DNA of 64,000 nt, from positions 61,458-125,457 of the forward strand of contig NZ_QKZV01000008.1 of NCBI RefSeq assembly GCF_003254115.1. The letters are read 5' to 3'. The stretch is from Hydrotalea sandarakina. Its GTDB lineage: Bacteria > Bacteroidota > Bacteroidia > Chitinophagales > Chitinophagaceae. The notes below the pieces were generated by a model that was not told the DNA's origin, did no database searches, and saw nothing but the letters and a program-made list of their open reading frames with translations. Positions 36,547-45,301 of the stretch are shown one piece after another; the stretch's first letter is position 1; the number at the start of each line of letters is the position of its first letter. The position numbers and the translations under genes are program-made.

Positions 36547-37494
36547 TTAATTCTTAGCGGGCGTAATAATAATATTTCTAAATTCTATGGGACCATGATC
36601 GCCTTGAAAATAAATGGGCCCCGGGGCGGCTTCATCACTATCTAATGCACCACCGGTAATGCCGGGTATTTCACGGTTACAAATTACTTTAACACCATTG
36701 GCAACAACGGTAACCATTCTGCCAACCAAAGTAATATCAAACGACTGCCATTCACCGGGCGATTTGGCTACCATTTCACTGGGAGCAATAAATCCGTATA
36801 TCGCACTGAATAAACCAACAGCCGGCTCTTTGCCCTTGCTATCTATAATCTGCACTTCATATCGGCCGCGCAAATACACACCACTATTGCTTTCTGCCGG
36901 ATATTTGAATTCAACGTGCAATTTAAAATCTTGAAATTTTTTATCGCTTACCAGGTTAGAACCCGAATGCGGGCTTTTCAACACACCATTTTCAACCACC
37001 CATTGGTTGGGCCCCATGGCATGCCATCCGGTTAAATCTTTACCATTGAATAAACGAATAGGCTCACCCCATACCACCGGCTTATTGCGATGCAAGCGAG
37101 GAGCTCTATGTGCAGTCCAGGTAAAATTTTCGCCCTCACTGCTTATGCCGGTTCCAACCAAACTATCCCCCTGTAAGGTACCTTCAATACTCAAATATTT
37201 AGTTGCTGCTTCCCATTGGGGTGGAATAGCAAAATGCATTTTATTGTTTTCGAAAAACACTTCCGAAATAGGGCGTGCACTGCCACCGGGACCTACAAAT
37301 TGCCCCACCAACGTTTTCAAGCCGGAATGATAAACGCCTAACCAGGAAGGCAATGCCTTTCCGTTTACATGCAATACCATATCCCAACTGCCTTCTAAGG
37401 GCGATGCTTCGGGTGGTTTTACTATTTCCTGCGCCTGCGCGTTAAAAATGTGCATAACTAGCATGAATAAAGGAAGGTAAACAAACTTTTTCAT
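36547..37494 (-). CDS. Secreted DUF1080 (3-keto-disaccharide hydrolase-like) protein
   Basis: The 315-residue protein has a signal peptide (1-21). Residues 25-145 form an N-terminal beta domain (GSWDMVLHVNGKALPSWLG). From about 150 a LamG-like DUF1080 domain follows: LFNGKDLTGWH, NSGVYLRGRYEVQII, PGEWQSFDITL and GPIYFQGDHGPIEFRNI. DUF1080 proteins include 3-keto-glycoside hydrolases of Bacteroidota. It is probably periplasmic. The double-domain form differs from the usual single domain of about 230 residues. Substrate unknown. Confidence 0.85.
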   Translation of the reverse strand: MKKFVYLPLFMLVMHIFNAQAQEIVKPPEASPLEGSWDMVLHVNGKALPSWLGVYHSGLKTLVGQFVGPGGSARPISEVFFENNKMHFAIPPQWEAATKYLSIEGTLQGDSLVGTGISSEGENFTWTAHRAPRLHRNKPVVWGEPIRLFNGKDLTGWHAMGPNQWVVENGVLKSPHSGSNLVSDKKFQDFKLHVEFKYPAESNSGVYLRGRYEVQIIDSKGKEPAVGLFSAIYGFIAPSEMVAKSPGEWQSFDITLVGRMVTVVANGVKVICNREIPGITGGALDSDEAAPGPIYFQGDHGPIEFRNIIITPAKN

Positions 37495-37705
37495 AAGCTT
37501 AATTGATTAAATGGCTAAGCAATACAATGGACTATCCTTCAACAAATAGTACTTGATAGGTGATTGAAATTAAAGTTTTTGAGGGAGGCGACAAAGAAAA
37601 AAAGCAATTATATAAAAGGTGATTAACATTTTTAGGGTAAAATATAGGGATCCTAACTAATACCACCAAAATTCCGCCAGCTTGTCACATCTCTTTAACC
37701 CAATC

Positions 37706-37761
37706 TGAGTCGAACCTGACTCGAGACTGATTCGACTCAACAGCGTTGTGCAACGCTGTTG
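37706..37761. repeat. Two adjoining perfect inverted repeats
   Basis: Repeat A: TGAGTCGAA (37706-37714) pairs with TTCGACTCA (37731-37739) across 16 nt that itself contains CTCGAG. Repeat B: CAACAGCGTTG (37738-37748) pairs with CAACGCTGTTG (37751-37761) across 2 nt. They share two bases. No T-run follows, so these do not look like terminators. No second copy was noticed in this window. Confidence 0.7.
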
Positions 37762-37914
37762 ATGGGGAGAAATATCGAATTTGCCTGCTGTCATATTTGC
37801 AGTATTCATTACCCCTTAACGGCAGGCATTAGGTAAGGTATTCTCCCGATGTAGAAACTATTGAAAAGCAGTGGTTTACACGAAAGTTCATGCATTTATA
37901 AAAAATGTTTATCA

Positions 37915-37942
37915 TTGTTTTTGCATCTTTCCCTTTACTTTG
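37915..37942 (+). promoter_or_regulatory. Probable promoter of the DUF5606 gene
   Basis: TTG at 37915-37917, a 17-bp spacer and TTACTTTG at 37935-37942 approximate the Bacteroidota -33/-7 pair. The start codon follows 21 bp after the -7 box, which supports ATG 37963 over the longer frame. Confidence 0.5.
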
Positions 37943-37962
37943 CAGCCAATAAAAATGGAAGT

Positions 37963-38382
37963 ATGGAATATAGAAAGTTAATTGCTATTTCGGGCATGAG
38001 TGGTCTTTATGAGCTGGTGGGCAGTAAAACCGACGGTGCCATTGTTCGCTCATTAGAAGACAATACCACCAAATTCGTCAGCAGCCGTAAACACCAATTT
38101 TCACACATTGAAAGTATTGAAATATTCACCATTCGCGAAAATGTGAACCTGGTTGATGTGTTTAAAGCAATGGATAAAAGCAGTGAAGTCATTCCTTCCG
38201 AAAAAGATCCCAAAGCCATTAAAGATTATTTTAAAAAGGTTTATCCGGAAATGGATTTTGACCGTGTTTATGCCAGCGATATGAAAAAAATGGTACGCTG
38301 GTACGGCATTATCAAACAAAACGATATTCCGTTTGAACTGCCTGACGATGCTGAAGCTACCGAAGCTTCTAACGAAGGTTAA
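37963..38382 (+). CDS. DUF5606 conserved Bacteroidota protein
   Basis: ATG 37963 gives 139 residues beginning MEYRKLIAISGMSGLYELVG, the typical N-terminus of DUF5606. An SH3-like beta part (to about 55) precedes a helical segment (IFTIRENVNLVDVFKAM, DYFKKVYPEMDFDRVY) and an acidic tail. It is soluble and of unknown function, possibly ribosome- or translation-linked because of its wide conservation, but that is a guess. A terminator follows at 38406. Confidence 0.85.
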   Translation: MEYRKLIAISGMSGLYELVGSKTDGAIVRSLEDNTTKFVSSRKHQFSHIESIEIFTIRENVNLVDVFKAMDKSSEVIPSEKDPKAIKDYFKKVYPEMDFDRVYASDMKKMVRWYGIIKQNDIPFELPDDAEATEASNEG

Positions 38383-38405
38383 TGTTTCATCATAAATCTT
38401 TCCAT

Positions 38406-38438
38406 AACGCTGTACCCTTTGGGTATGGCGTTTTTTTT
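38406..38438 (+). terminator. Rho-independent terminator after DUF5606
   Basis: AACGC-TG-TACCC pairs with GGGTA-TG-GCGTT around TTT, with an internal TG/TG bulge pair, and runs into eight or more T. Confidence 0.85.
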
Positions 38439-38565
38439 ACCACTCCTGTATATTCCTGCAAAAAAATTCGGCTTTTTGCCTGTTTTTCTTAATTTGTGCT
38501 GTACCTATTGGTTATGCATTGAATCAGCAACATGCAGCATTTAACCTAATTCAATCGTTGAACTT

Positions 38566-41500
38566 ATGCCTAAATGTTTCAATAAAATAAATTTTGTAAT
38601 GAAGTCTTTCAATCTTATTTCATTTTCCGGCAATGCACAATTCAACACACAGCACTCAAAATCACCACGCTTTGCAGGTTATTTATGTATGTTATTAAGT
38701 GCACTAATGTTTTCCACGAAAACTATTCAGGCACAAGACTTTTATAAACATTCAAAAGCGGCTGACAAATGGGTAAACCATACATTTAAAAAAATGAGCA
38801 AAGCCGACCGTATTGCCCAACTAATGATTGTACGTGCCCATAGTAATTTGGGGGAAGAACACCTACAAGCTGTTACACAATTGGTACAACAATACCATGT
38901 AGGGGGTTTATGTTTTTTTCAGGGCGGACCGGTAAGACAAGCCTTATTAACCAATTACTATCAAAGTATTGCAAAAACCCCATTAATGATTTGTATTGAT
39001 GGCGAATGGGGACTGGGCATGCGCTTGGATAGTGTAATACCTTTTCCACGACAATTATTATTGGGTGCCATTAGCGATAATGCACCTTTAATGTACACAG
39101 TAGGAAGAGCTATTGGCGAACAATGCAAACGCATGGGCATTCAGGTAAATTATGCACCCGTAGTGGATATTAATAATAACCCGCAAAATCCGGTGATTAA
39201 CGATAGAAGTTTTGGAGAAGATAAATACAAAGTAGCATTATACGGTACGGCCATTATGCAGGGTATGCAAAGCGAAAACATTATGGCTTGTGCCAAACAT
39301 TTTCCCGGACATGGTGATGTAGCTGTTGACTCACACAAAGACCTGCCCGTTATTAATAAAAGCATGGCTCAGTTAGATTCATTAGAGCTTTACCCATTTA
39401 AAGCATTGATAAAAGCAGGTGTGGGAAGTGTTATGATGGGGCACTTATTTGTTCCTGCTATTGATACCACTGAGCACCTTGCCACCTCAATATCAAAAAA
39501 TGCAGTAACAGGTTTACTGAAAAACCAACTTGGCTTCAAGGGTATTACTTTTACCGATGCATTGGAAATGCAGGGTATTGCTAAATTTTTTCCTGCCGGA
39601 CAAGCTGCACTGCAATCATTAATTGCCGGCAATGATATGTTGTGCTTACCCGGCGATGTGCCCGGCAGTATTCAACTGATTTTACAAGCCATTAAAGACA
39701 AGAAACTAAGCTGGGACGATATTAATGCAAGAGTGAAAAAAGTTTTATTGGTTAAATACAACATGGGCTTAGCGAAATTTACGCCTATTGATACTACTAA
39801 TCTGGTAAACGACTTAAATAGTAAGACTGCCCAACTAAACGAAACTTTAGCCCAACAAGCCCTTACCGTAGTTTCCTTAAACAACAATGCCTTAATTCCG
39901 GTACGCTCAACAAAAAAAATAGCTTACGTTTCTATTGGCGCCAATGGAATACCGTTTATTGCACAACAATTACAAAATAATTATGGCACCCGTATATTTA
40001 GTTTTGCCAATAAAGCAAAAATGGGTAATGAAGTAATGGATAATTTGAATAGTCAGGAACCTTTTGCAAAATCAGACTCTGTTACTGCCAATCGTTTATT
40101 GCAAAGCATTACAGCCAATCAGTATGATATAGTGCTGGTTGGTTTGCACAATTATAGTCGCCGCCCTGCCAATAATTTTGGCATTGATGCTCCCTCGGTT
40201 TATTTACTGCAACAATTGCAGCAATTGCCCAATGCCATCATCATTACATTTGGTAATCCTTATGCAATTAGCAATGTATGCAGTGCACCCAATTTAGTTT
40301 CTGCTAATGAAGATACCCATGATACCCAAATGGCTGTTTACAAATGGTTGACTGATAGTTTAACAGCAAAGGGAACATTACCTGTTTCGGTTTGTACAAA
40401 TTTACCTTACGGTACCGGATTGCAGTACAACAGTTGGTTTCCAAAAACAAATCCGGAATTAGCAGGAATGAATGCTACAACCTTATTACAAATTGACAGT
40501 ATTGCACAAGAAGGCGTAGATAAAGGTGCCTATCCCGGTTGTGAAGTATTGGCTGCACGCAATGGAAAAGTGGTATATAATAAGGCCTTTGGCTATTTAA
40601 ACCCTGATCAACAAATTCCGGTAACCTTACAAACAGTTTACGATTTGGCCTCAGTCACTAAAATTTCAGCCACTACTGTAGCTGTTATGAAATTAGTAGA
40701 TGAAGGAAAAATTGACATTCAAAAAACGTTAGGCGAATATTTGCCCCAGGCAAAAGGCACCAATAAAGCAGGTTTGGTATTGAAAGATATATTATTACAT
40801 CAGGCCGGTCTGGTACCATTCATCAGTTTTTATAAAGAAACCATTGATTCCGTAACGGGCAGGCCTTTACCACAATACTTTGCTACACAAAAAGATGCGC
40901 AACACCAAATAAGGGTTGCAGAAAATCTCTACCTTAGAAACGATTGGGAAGACACCATTATGCAACGTATTATGAAAAGTAAGTTATTGCCGCACGGACA
41001 TTATGTGTACAGTGACAATGACTTTATTCTGTTGGCTAAAGTGGTGGAAGCAGTTACCGGAAAACCCCTTAATGAATATGTGAGCGAACAGTTTTATGAA
41101 CCTTTGAAAATGACATCAACTACATTTTCACCTCGCAAAAAAATTCCTTTAGACCAAATTGCTCCTACAGAAATAGAAACACATTTTCGAAACCAGCAAA
41201 TGTGGGGCGATGTGCATGATGAAGGTGCTGCAATGTTGGGTGGCGTAGCAGGGCATGCCGGTTTATTCAGCAATGCATATGATTTAGCCCAATTGTACCA
41301 AATGCTGTTGAATAAAGGTACCATGAATGGGAAGCGATATTTATCGGAAAAAGTTGTGAATGAATTTACCGCCTATAACAGCAATATCAGTCGTCGTGGA
41401 TTAGGATTTGACAAACCGGAAAAAAACAATGCCAATTCCAAAGATCCGTATCCTTGCAAAAGTGCCTCACCACTAACTTTTGGCCACACCGGCTTTACAG

Positions 41501-41646
41501 GCACCTGTGTATGGGTTGACCCACAATACAACTTGGTGTACATTTTTCTGAGTAACCATGTTGACCCTACACGAAATAATAACCTGCTGTTTAACCTGCA
41601 CATACGGCCTAATATTCAGGAAGTATTGTACAAGGCCATACAGTAA
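38566..41646 (+). CDS. GH3 beta-N-acetylglucosaminidase fused to a serine beta-lactamase-like domain
   Basis: The 1026-residue protein has an N-terminal signal with a long basic lead (ATG 38599 is a possible later start). Residues about 65-420 are a NagZ-type GH3 domain: KHFPGHGD (Lys244-His245), DSH at 255-257 as the general acid dyad, and nucleophile Asp331 in TFTDALEMQG. A linker domain (430-640) leads to a class C/esterase-like serine hydrolase with Ser696-Lys699 (SVTK), Tyr815 (YSD) and HTG at 974-976. The combination suggests periplasmic muropeptide processing, with removal of N-acetylglucosamine plus peptide or ester cleavage. Both active sites look complete. Confidence 0.9.
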   Translation: MPKCFNKINFVMKSFNLISFSGNAQFNTQHSKSPRFAGYLCMLLSALMFSTKTIQAQDFYKHSKAADKWVNHTFKKMSKADRIAQLMIVRAHSNLGEEHLQAVTQLVQQYHVGGLCFFQGGPVRQALLTNYYQSIAKTPLMICIDGEWGLGMRLDSVIPFPRQLLLGAISDNAPLMYTVGRAIGEQCKRMGIQVNYAPVVDINNNPQNPVINDRSFGEDKYKVALYGTAIMQGMQSENIMACAKHFPGHGDVAVDSHKDLPVINKSMAQLDSLELYPFKALIKAGVGSVMMGHLFVPAIDTTEHLATSISKNAVTGLLKNQLGFKGITFTDALEMQGIAKFFPAGQAALQSLIAGNDMLCLPGDVPGSIQLILQAIKDKKLSWDDINARVKKVLLVKYNMGLAKFTPIDTTNLVNDLNSKTAQLNETLAQQALTVVSLNNNALIPVRSTKKIAYVSIGANGIPFIAQQLQNNYGTRIFSFANKAKMGNEVMDNLNSQEPFAKSDSVTANRLLQSITANQYDIVLVGLHNYSRRPANNFGIDAPSVYLLQQLQQLPNAIIITFGNPYAISNVCSAPNLVSANEDTHDTQMAVYKWLTDSLTAKGTLPVSVCTNLPYGTGLQYNSWFPKTNPELAGMNATTLLQIDSIAQEGVDKGAYPGCEVLAARNGKVVYNKAFGYLNPDQQIPVTLQTVYDLASVTKISATTVAVMKLVDEGKIDIQKTLGEYLPQAKGTNKAGLVLKDILLHQAGLVPFISFYKETIDSVTGRPLPQYFATQKDAQHQIRVAENLYLRNDWEDTIMQRIMKSKLLPHGHYVYSDNDFILLAKVVEAVTGKPLNEYVSEQFYEPLKMTSTTFSPRKKIPLDQIAPTEIETHFRNQQMWGDVHDEGAAMLGGVAGHAGLFSNAYDLAQLYQMLLNKGTMNGKRYLSEKVVNEFTAYNSNISRRGLGFDKPEKNNANSKDPYPCKSASPLTFGHTGFTGTCVWVDPQYNLVYIFLSNHVDPTRNNNLLFNLHIRPNIQEVLYKAIQ

Positions 41647-41718
41647 TAAGATAAATTGTTTACATTTATGGAAATTATGATTTAAATACTTCCATCAACC
41701 ACTGCTAAAAATACTTCC

Positions 41719-43422
41719 ATGCAACGCAAACCTTTTTATTATGGTATTTTATTGGCAGGCATTTGTATGCTCGCAGCCTGTTCCTCTAAAATGCCCAAAG
41801 AATTACGCCTCATTCCTAATGATGCATCTACCGTAATTTGTATTAATAATGATCAAATAAATACCAAACTAACTACCGCAGGTATTTCCATAGATTCTGT
41901 GATACAACAACTCATAAAAAAAGATACAGGCAATAGTGAATTAGTACATCAGTACCAGCTATTACAAAAGGCCGGTATTAATTTTACCAATAGGGTAATG
42001 ATTTTTAAGACCACTAAGGTATATGCCAACAAATCATACAGCAACTTTTTAAGCATGATTATTGGCATAAATGATAGCAGTAAATTAAGTGCCTATTTAA
42101 CACAAATTGATTATTTAAAGGGCCGCGATATTCATAAAGAAAAGGAATATGCCTTTATACAAATGGATGGCAAAGGCATTATTTCATGGAACAAGGAAAA
42201 TGCCATCCTTACCATGCAAGATTATACCGAACAACCCAGAGGCTTATTTCCCGATAGCATTATGCGGGTAAATGAAACAGATAATATTAGCCAGGTTGAT
42301 GAATTGAAAAAAGAAGTGAATCGCTATTATACGGAAAGCAATAGTGCATCAATAAGTGTAGTACCGTTAGTGAAGGATTTATTCAAACAATCGGCTGACG
42401 GATATTTTTATACAAATAGCACAAATGCACTTAGCACATTAAATATGGGCATGCTGCAGTTGCCTAAATTAGCTGAATTGTTGAACAACAATATTACTAC
42501 CGGTACTTTTAATTTTGAAAAAGGTAAAGTAGCAGCTAATACCAATTTCTATCCCAACAAATTAATGAAAGCTATTTTACAAGCATACAAAAGCGGCAAG
42601 GTTAATACAAAACTCATAGAACATTATCCCTCAAAAAACATTGATTTTGCCATGCTTATGGCATTTAATCCGAAAATTATCAATGGCATTTTACAGCAAT
42701 TAGATGTAGCACCGTTGGTGAATGGATTTTTAGACAAATCAGGCATTCCATCGGATGCTGTTTACAATGCCTTTTCAGGTGATATGGCATTGGTAATATC
42801 TGATATTAACCCTAAAAACTATGCACAAAACAATAATCAATGGGGTAAATATTTGTTGAACATGGCCATTGGTAATGACAGTAGCTTTCATAGCATTATG
42901 GATAAAATTGCCGAAATGGGATTCATAACAAAAGAAAAAGACACTTACCAATCGGGCAAGTTGATGCGGGATATGCATTTAATACTTTTTGCGAATAATA
43001 AAAACATGATTATTACCAACGATAGTGCATTGCTGGTTGCTTATAATAATAACAATGCGCCTGCACCTTTGAGTGACAATGTTTTGCAACAAATGCAAAA
43101 TACCAATACATTCATGTACAGCGATATTGGAAAAATAATTGACGAATTTGCAACCGACAGTAGCAGTTCAAATGAATTGATTCATCATACCTTCAAAGAC
43201 ATCGTTATAAAATCAGAACCATTTAATGGCACAAATACTTCAAGCAATTTTGTATTACGCATGCAAAATGAATCGCAAAATAGTTTGGTAAGCATGCTGC
43301 AATTATTCCCTTACATTTCTGATCAAATGCAAAAGAACAGAGCAGCACGCAAGCAAGATGGGAAAGGTAATCCGGAATCTATTTTCAATGTTCCGTTTTC
43401 CTCACGCCTTGGTAGTTTATAA
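41719..43422 (+). CDS. DUF4836-type lipoprotein
   Basis: The 567-residue protein has a lipoprotein signal, GILLAGICMLAACSSKMP, with the lipidated Cys at 21. The mature part starts ELRLIPNDASTVICIN, as in DUF4836, whose members are large lipoproteins of two similar beta/alpha halves. Mid-region motifs KNIDFAMLMAFNPKI and GDMALVIS fit this family. It is probably attached to the outer membrane facing the periplasm or outside. The ATPase gene starts 17 bp after its stop, so it is likely in one operon with the ABC pair. Function unknown. Confidence 0.78.
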   Translation: MQRKPFYYGILLAGICMLAACSSKMPKELRLIPNDASTVICINNDQINTKLTTAGISIDSVIQQLIKKDTGNSELVHQYQLLQKAGINFTNRVMIFKTTKVYANKSYSNFLSMIIGINDSSKLSAYLTQIDYLKGRDIHKEKEYAFIQMDGKGIISWNKENAILTMQDYTEQPRGLFPDSIMRVNETDNISQVDELKKEVNRYYTESNSASISVVPLVKDLFKQSADGYFYTNSTNALSTLNMGMLQLPKLAELLNNNITTGTFNFEKGKVAANTNFYPNKLMKAILQAYKSGKVNTKLIEHYPSKNIDFAMLMAFNPKIINGILQQLDVAPLVNGFLDKSGIPSDAVYNAFSGDMALVISDINPKNYAQNNNQWGKYLLNMAIGNDSSFHSIMDKIAEMGFITKEKDTYQSGKLMRDMHLILFANNKNMIITNDSALLVAYNNNNAPAPLSDNVLQQMQNTNTFMYSDIGKIIDEFATDSSSSNELIHHTFKDIVIKSEPFNGTNTSSNFVLRMQNESQNSLVSMLQLFPYISDQMQKNRAARKQDGKGNPESIFNVPFSSRLGSL

Positions 43423-43439
43423 TTTGAACCATTAATGCA

Positions 43440-44087
43440 ATGCAGTTACAAATTCAGCAAGTGGTACCCATACCCCTAAAGCCCAATTTATTAAATAGGC
43501 AAAGTGATATTTGGTTGAAGGGAATTACTTTTTTACCCGGAACAAGGGTTAAGATAAAAGCAGCCAGTGGTACCGGCAAAACTACCTTCATTCATTTTTT
43601 ATACCATTTACGCAATGACTATGAAGGCAACATTTTTTGGGGAGATACTGATATACAAAATTTTACACCTGCGCAGCTGGCACAACATCGCCAACAAAAA
43701 ATAAGCATTGTTTTTCAGGATTTACGTTTATTTCCCAACCTAACAGCCCGGGAAAATATTGAACTAAAAAGAGTGATGCAACAGCCACTCTATCCGGAAT
43801 CTACCATTAAAGAAATGGCTGAACAATTGGGCATTACGAAAATATTACACCAACGGGCAGGCATTTGCAGTTATGGGGAACAACAACGTATTGCCATTAT
43901 TCGGGCATTAATGCAACCTTTTGAATGGCTGTTGATGGATGAACCCTTCAGTCATCTTGACCAAGAAAATACCCGAAAAGCAGCAGCACTGATTACGGAA
44001 GAATGCAATAAAAGAAATGCAGGTTTTATATTAACCGATTTAGATGATGATCATTATTTTACTTACCACCAAAATTTAGTGTTATAA
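43440..44087 (+). CDS. ABC transporter ATP-binding protein with altered motifs
   Basis: The 215-residue protein has the LolD/FtsE size and layout: Walker A AASGTGKT (41-48), Q-loop VFQDLRLFP (Gln93), signature CSYGEQQR (143-150), Walker B LLMDEPF (Asp167, Glu168) and D-loop SHLD. Differences from normal are Ala for the first Gly of Walker A, SYGEQ for LSGGQ, and TDLDDD in place of the switch-His motif (Asp200 for His). It therefore may be slow or regulatory. The permease begins directly at its stop codon, so the pair forms one transporter. Confidence 0.88.
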   Translation: MQLQIQQVVPIPLKPNLLNRQSDIWLKGITFLPGTRVKIKAASGTGKTTFIHFLYHLRNDYEGNIFWGDTDIQNFTPAQLAQHRQQKISIVFQDLRLFPNLTARENIELKRVMQQPLYPESTIKEMAEQLGITKILHQRAGICSYGEQQRIAIIRALMQPFEWLLMDEPFSHLDQENTRKAAALITEECNKRNAGFILTDLDDDHYFTYHQNLVL

Positions 44088-45281
44088 TTGCAGGCCTGGA
44101 ATAACATATTGAAAAAAATTATTAAAACCGCTTCAGGAAGAATACGACTGATTTTAGCAATCATGGGACTTTCCGTTGCCTTGTTGTTAATACTTTCAGC
44201 TGTTCAATTACAGGCTAATTATCACGACTTATTGCACAGCAAAAGCAATCAAGACAGTATTGCCAATTTTTTGGTGGTAAACAAACAATTAACCAATGCC
44301 AATTATGGCAACACTACCTTATCTGCTACAGCTATTGATGATTTAAAAAAACAGCCTTTTGTAGATGCAGTAGGCATTTTAACCCCCAGCAGATTTAAAG
44401 CATCCATTGAAAGTTTCAGCAGTCAATTCCCATTTTATACCGACATCTCATTTGAAAGTGTGCCTGCTGCTTTTATTGATGTGGATAGCACACAATGGCA
44501 ATGGCAACCCGGCAATGATATTGTTCCCATGATTGCGCCTAACCTATTTCTGGACTTTTATAATTTTCAGTTTTCACTATCGCAGAATTTGCCGCAACTC
44601 ACACAAGAGATTGTGAAAATGATCATTTTTAAAGTGAATATACAAACGCCGAATGGGGTTGTTTCTTTAAAAGGAAAAGTAGTAGGCTTTAGCGATAGAA
44701 TTACTTCATTATTGGTACCGGAATCATTCATGCAATGGGCCAACAACAACTATGGCACACTGAATAATGCGCAACCTTCAAGAGTAGTTATTCGTACCAA
44801 AGACCCGGGCAATCCCGCTTTGGTGCAATACTTAAAAGACCATCAACTTACTACTGATGCCGACAAAACACGCTTTAGCAAATACCGTCAAATTGTAAAT
44901 GTTGTTGTACAAATTAGTGGCGTAACCGGCGGTATTTTATTGTTGTTTGCCTTACTCATTTTTTCCTTATTTATTCAATTAACCATTGCTTCGTGTAAAG
45001 AGGAAATACAATTGCTTGTTACTTTAGGTGCGGCCCCTAAACAGTTAAGAAAATTTTTAATGCACCGATTTTTTCCGCCCAATGTATTGATTATTATTGG
45101 TACTTTAATTATTGTAGCAATTATTCAATACCTGGTGGCTTTACGTTTGCAAAAGCTTTACATGTTTATTAACCCTATGCTTTCTATTTACACTTTTGCC
45201 ACAGCGTTATTGTTTCTGCTAATTTTGTGGGTAGTGAATTATACCACAATTCAACGATACATTCAGAAAGAAAACTTATAA
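44088..45281 (+). CDS. FtsX/MacB-like ABC transporter permease
   Basis: The 397-residue protein has a first membrane helix at about 22-42, a large extracytoplasmic domain (45-270) and three helices at about 275-300, 325-350 and 360-388, the type VII ABC (FtsX/LolC) layout. LLVTLGAAPKQLRKFLMHRF is the cytoplasmic coupling element. The start is TTG, directly after the ATPase stop; a second TTG at 44109 is possible, but no useful ATG exists. Such systems move lipids or lipoproteins or activate peptidoglycan hydrolases. Confidence 0.85.
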   Translation: MQAWNNILKKIIKTASGRIRLILAIMGLSVALLLILSAVQLQANYHDLLHSKSNQDSIANFLVVNKQLTNANYGNTTLSATAIDDLKKQPFVDAVGILTPSRFKASIESFSSQFPFYTDISFESVPAAFIDVDSTQWQWQPGNDIVPMIAPNLFLDFYNFQFSLSQNLPQLTQEIVKMIIFKVNIQTPNGVVSLKGKVVGFSDRITSLLVPESFMQWANNNYGTLNNAQPSRVVIRTKDPGNPALVQYLKDHQLTTDADKTRFSKYRQIVNVVVQISGVTGGILLLFALLIFSLFIQLTIASCKEEIQLLVTLGAAPKQLRKFLMHRFFPPNVLIIIGTLIIVAIIQYLVALRLQKLYMFINPMLSIYTFATALLFLLILWVVNYTTIQRYIQKENL

Positions 45282-45301
45282 CATTACTTAGCTTTAACGC
45301 C

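Larger units (their letters stand above)
37495..37962. other. 468-bp intergenic region with structured DNA
   Basis: No gene is supported here; the in-frame extension upstream of DUF5606 (37861-37962) lacks family similarity. The region contains the two adjoining hairpins of 37706-37761 and, at its right end, the DUF5606 promoter. The left 200 bp shows no clear structure. Confidence 0.5.

Noticed and set aside
37861-37962. N-terminal extension of DUF5606
   Set aside because: Contains the promoter and is not seen in the family.
45227-45301. Earlier start for the PorZ-like protein
   Set aside because: It lies inside the ABC permease gene and would bury the signal peptide.
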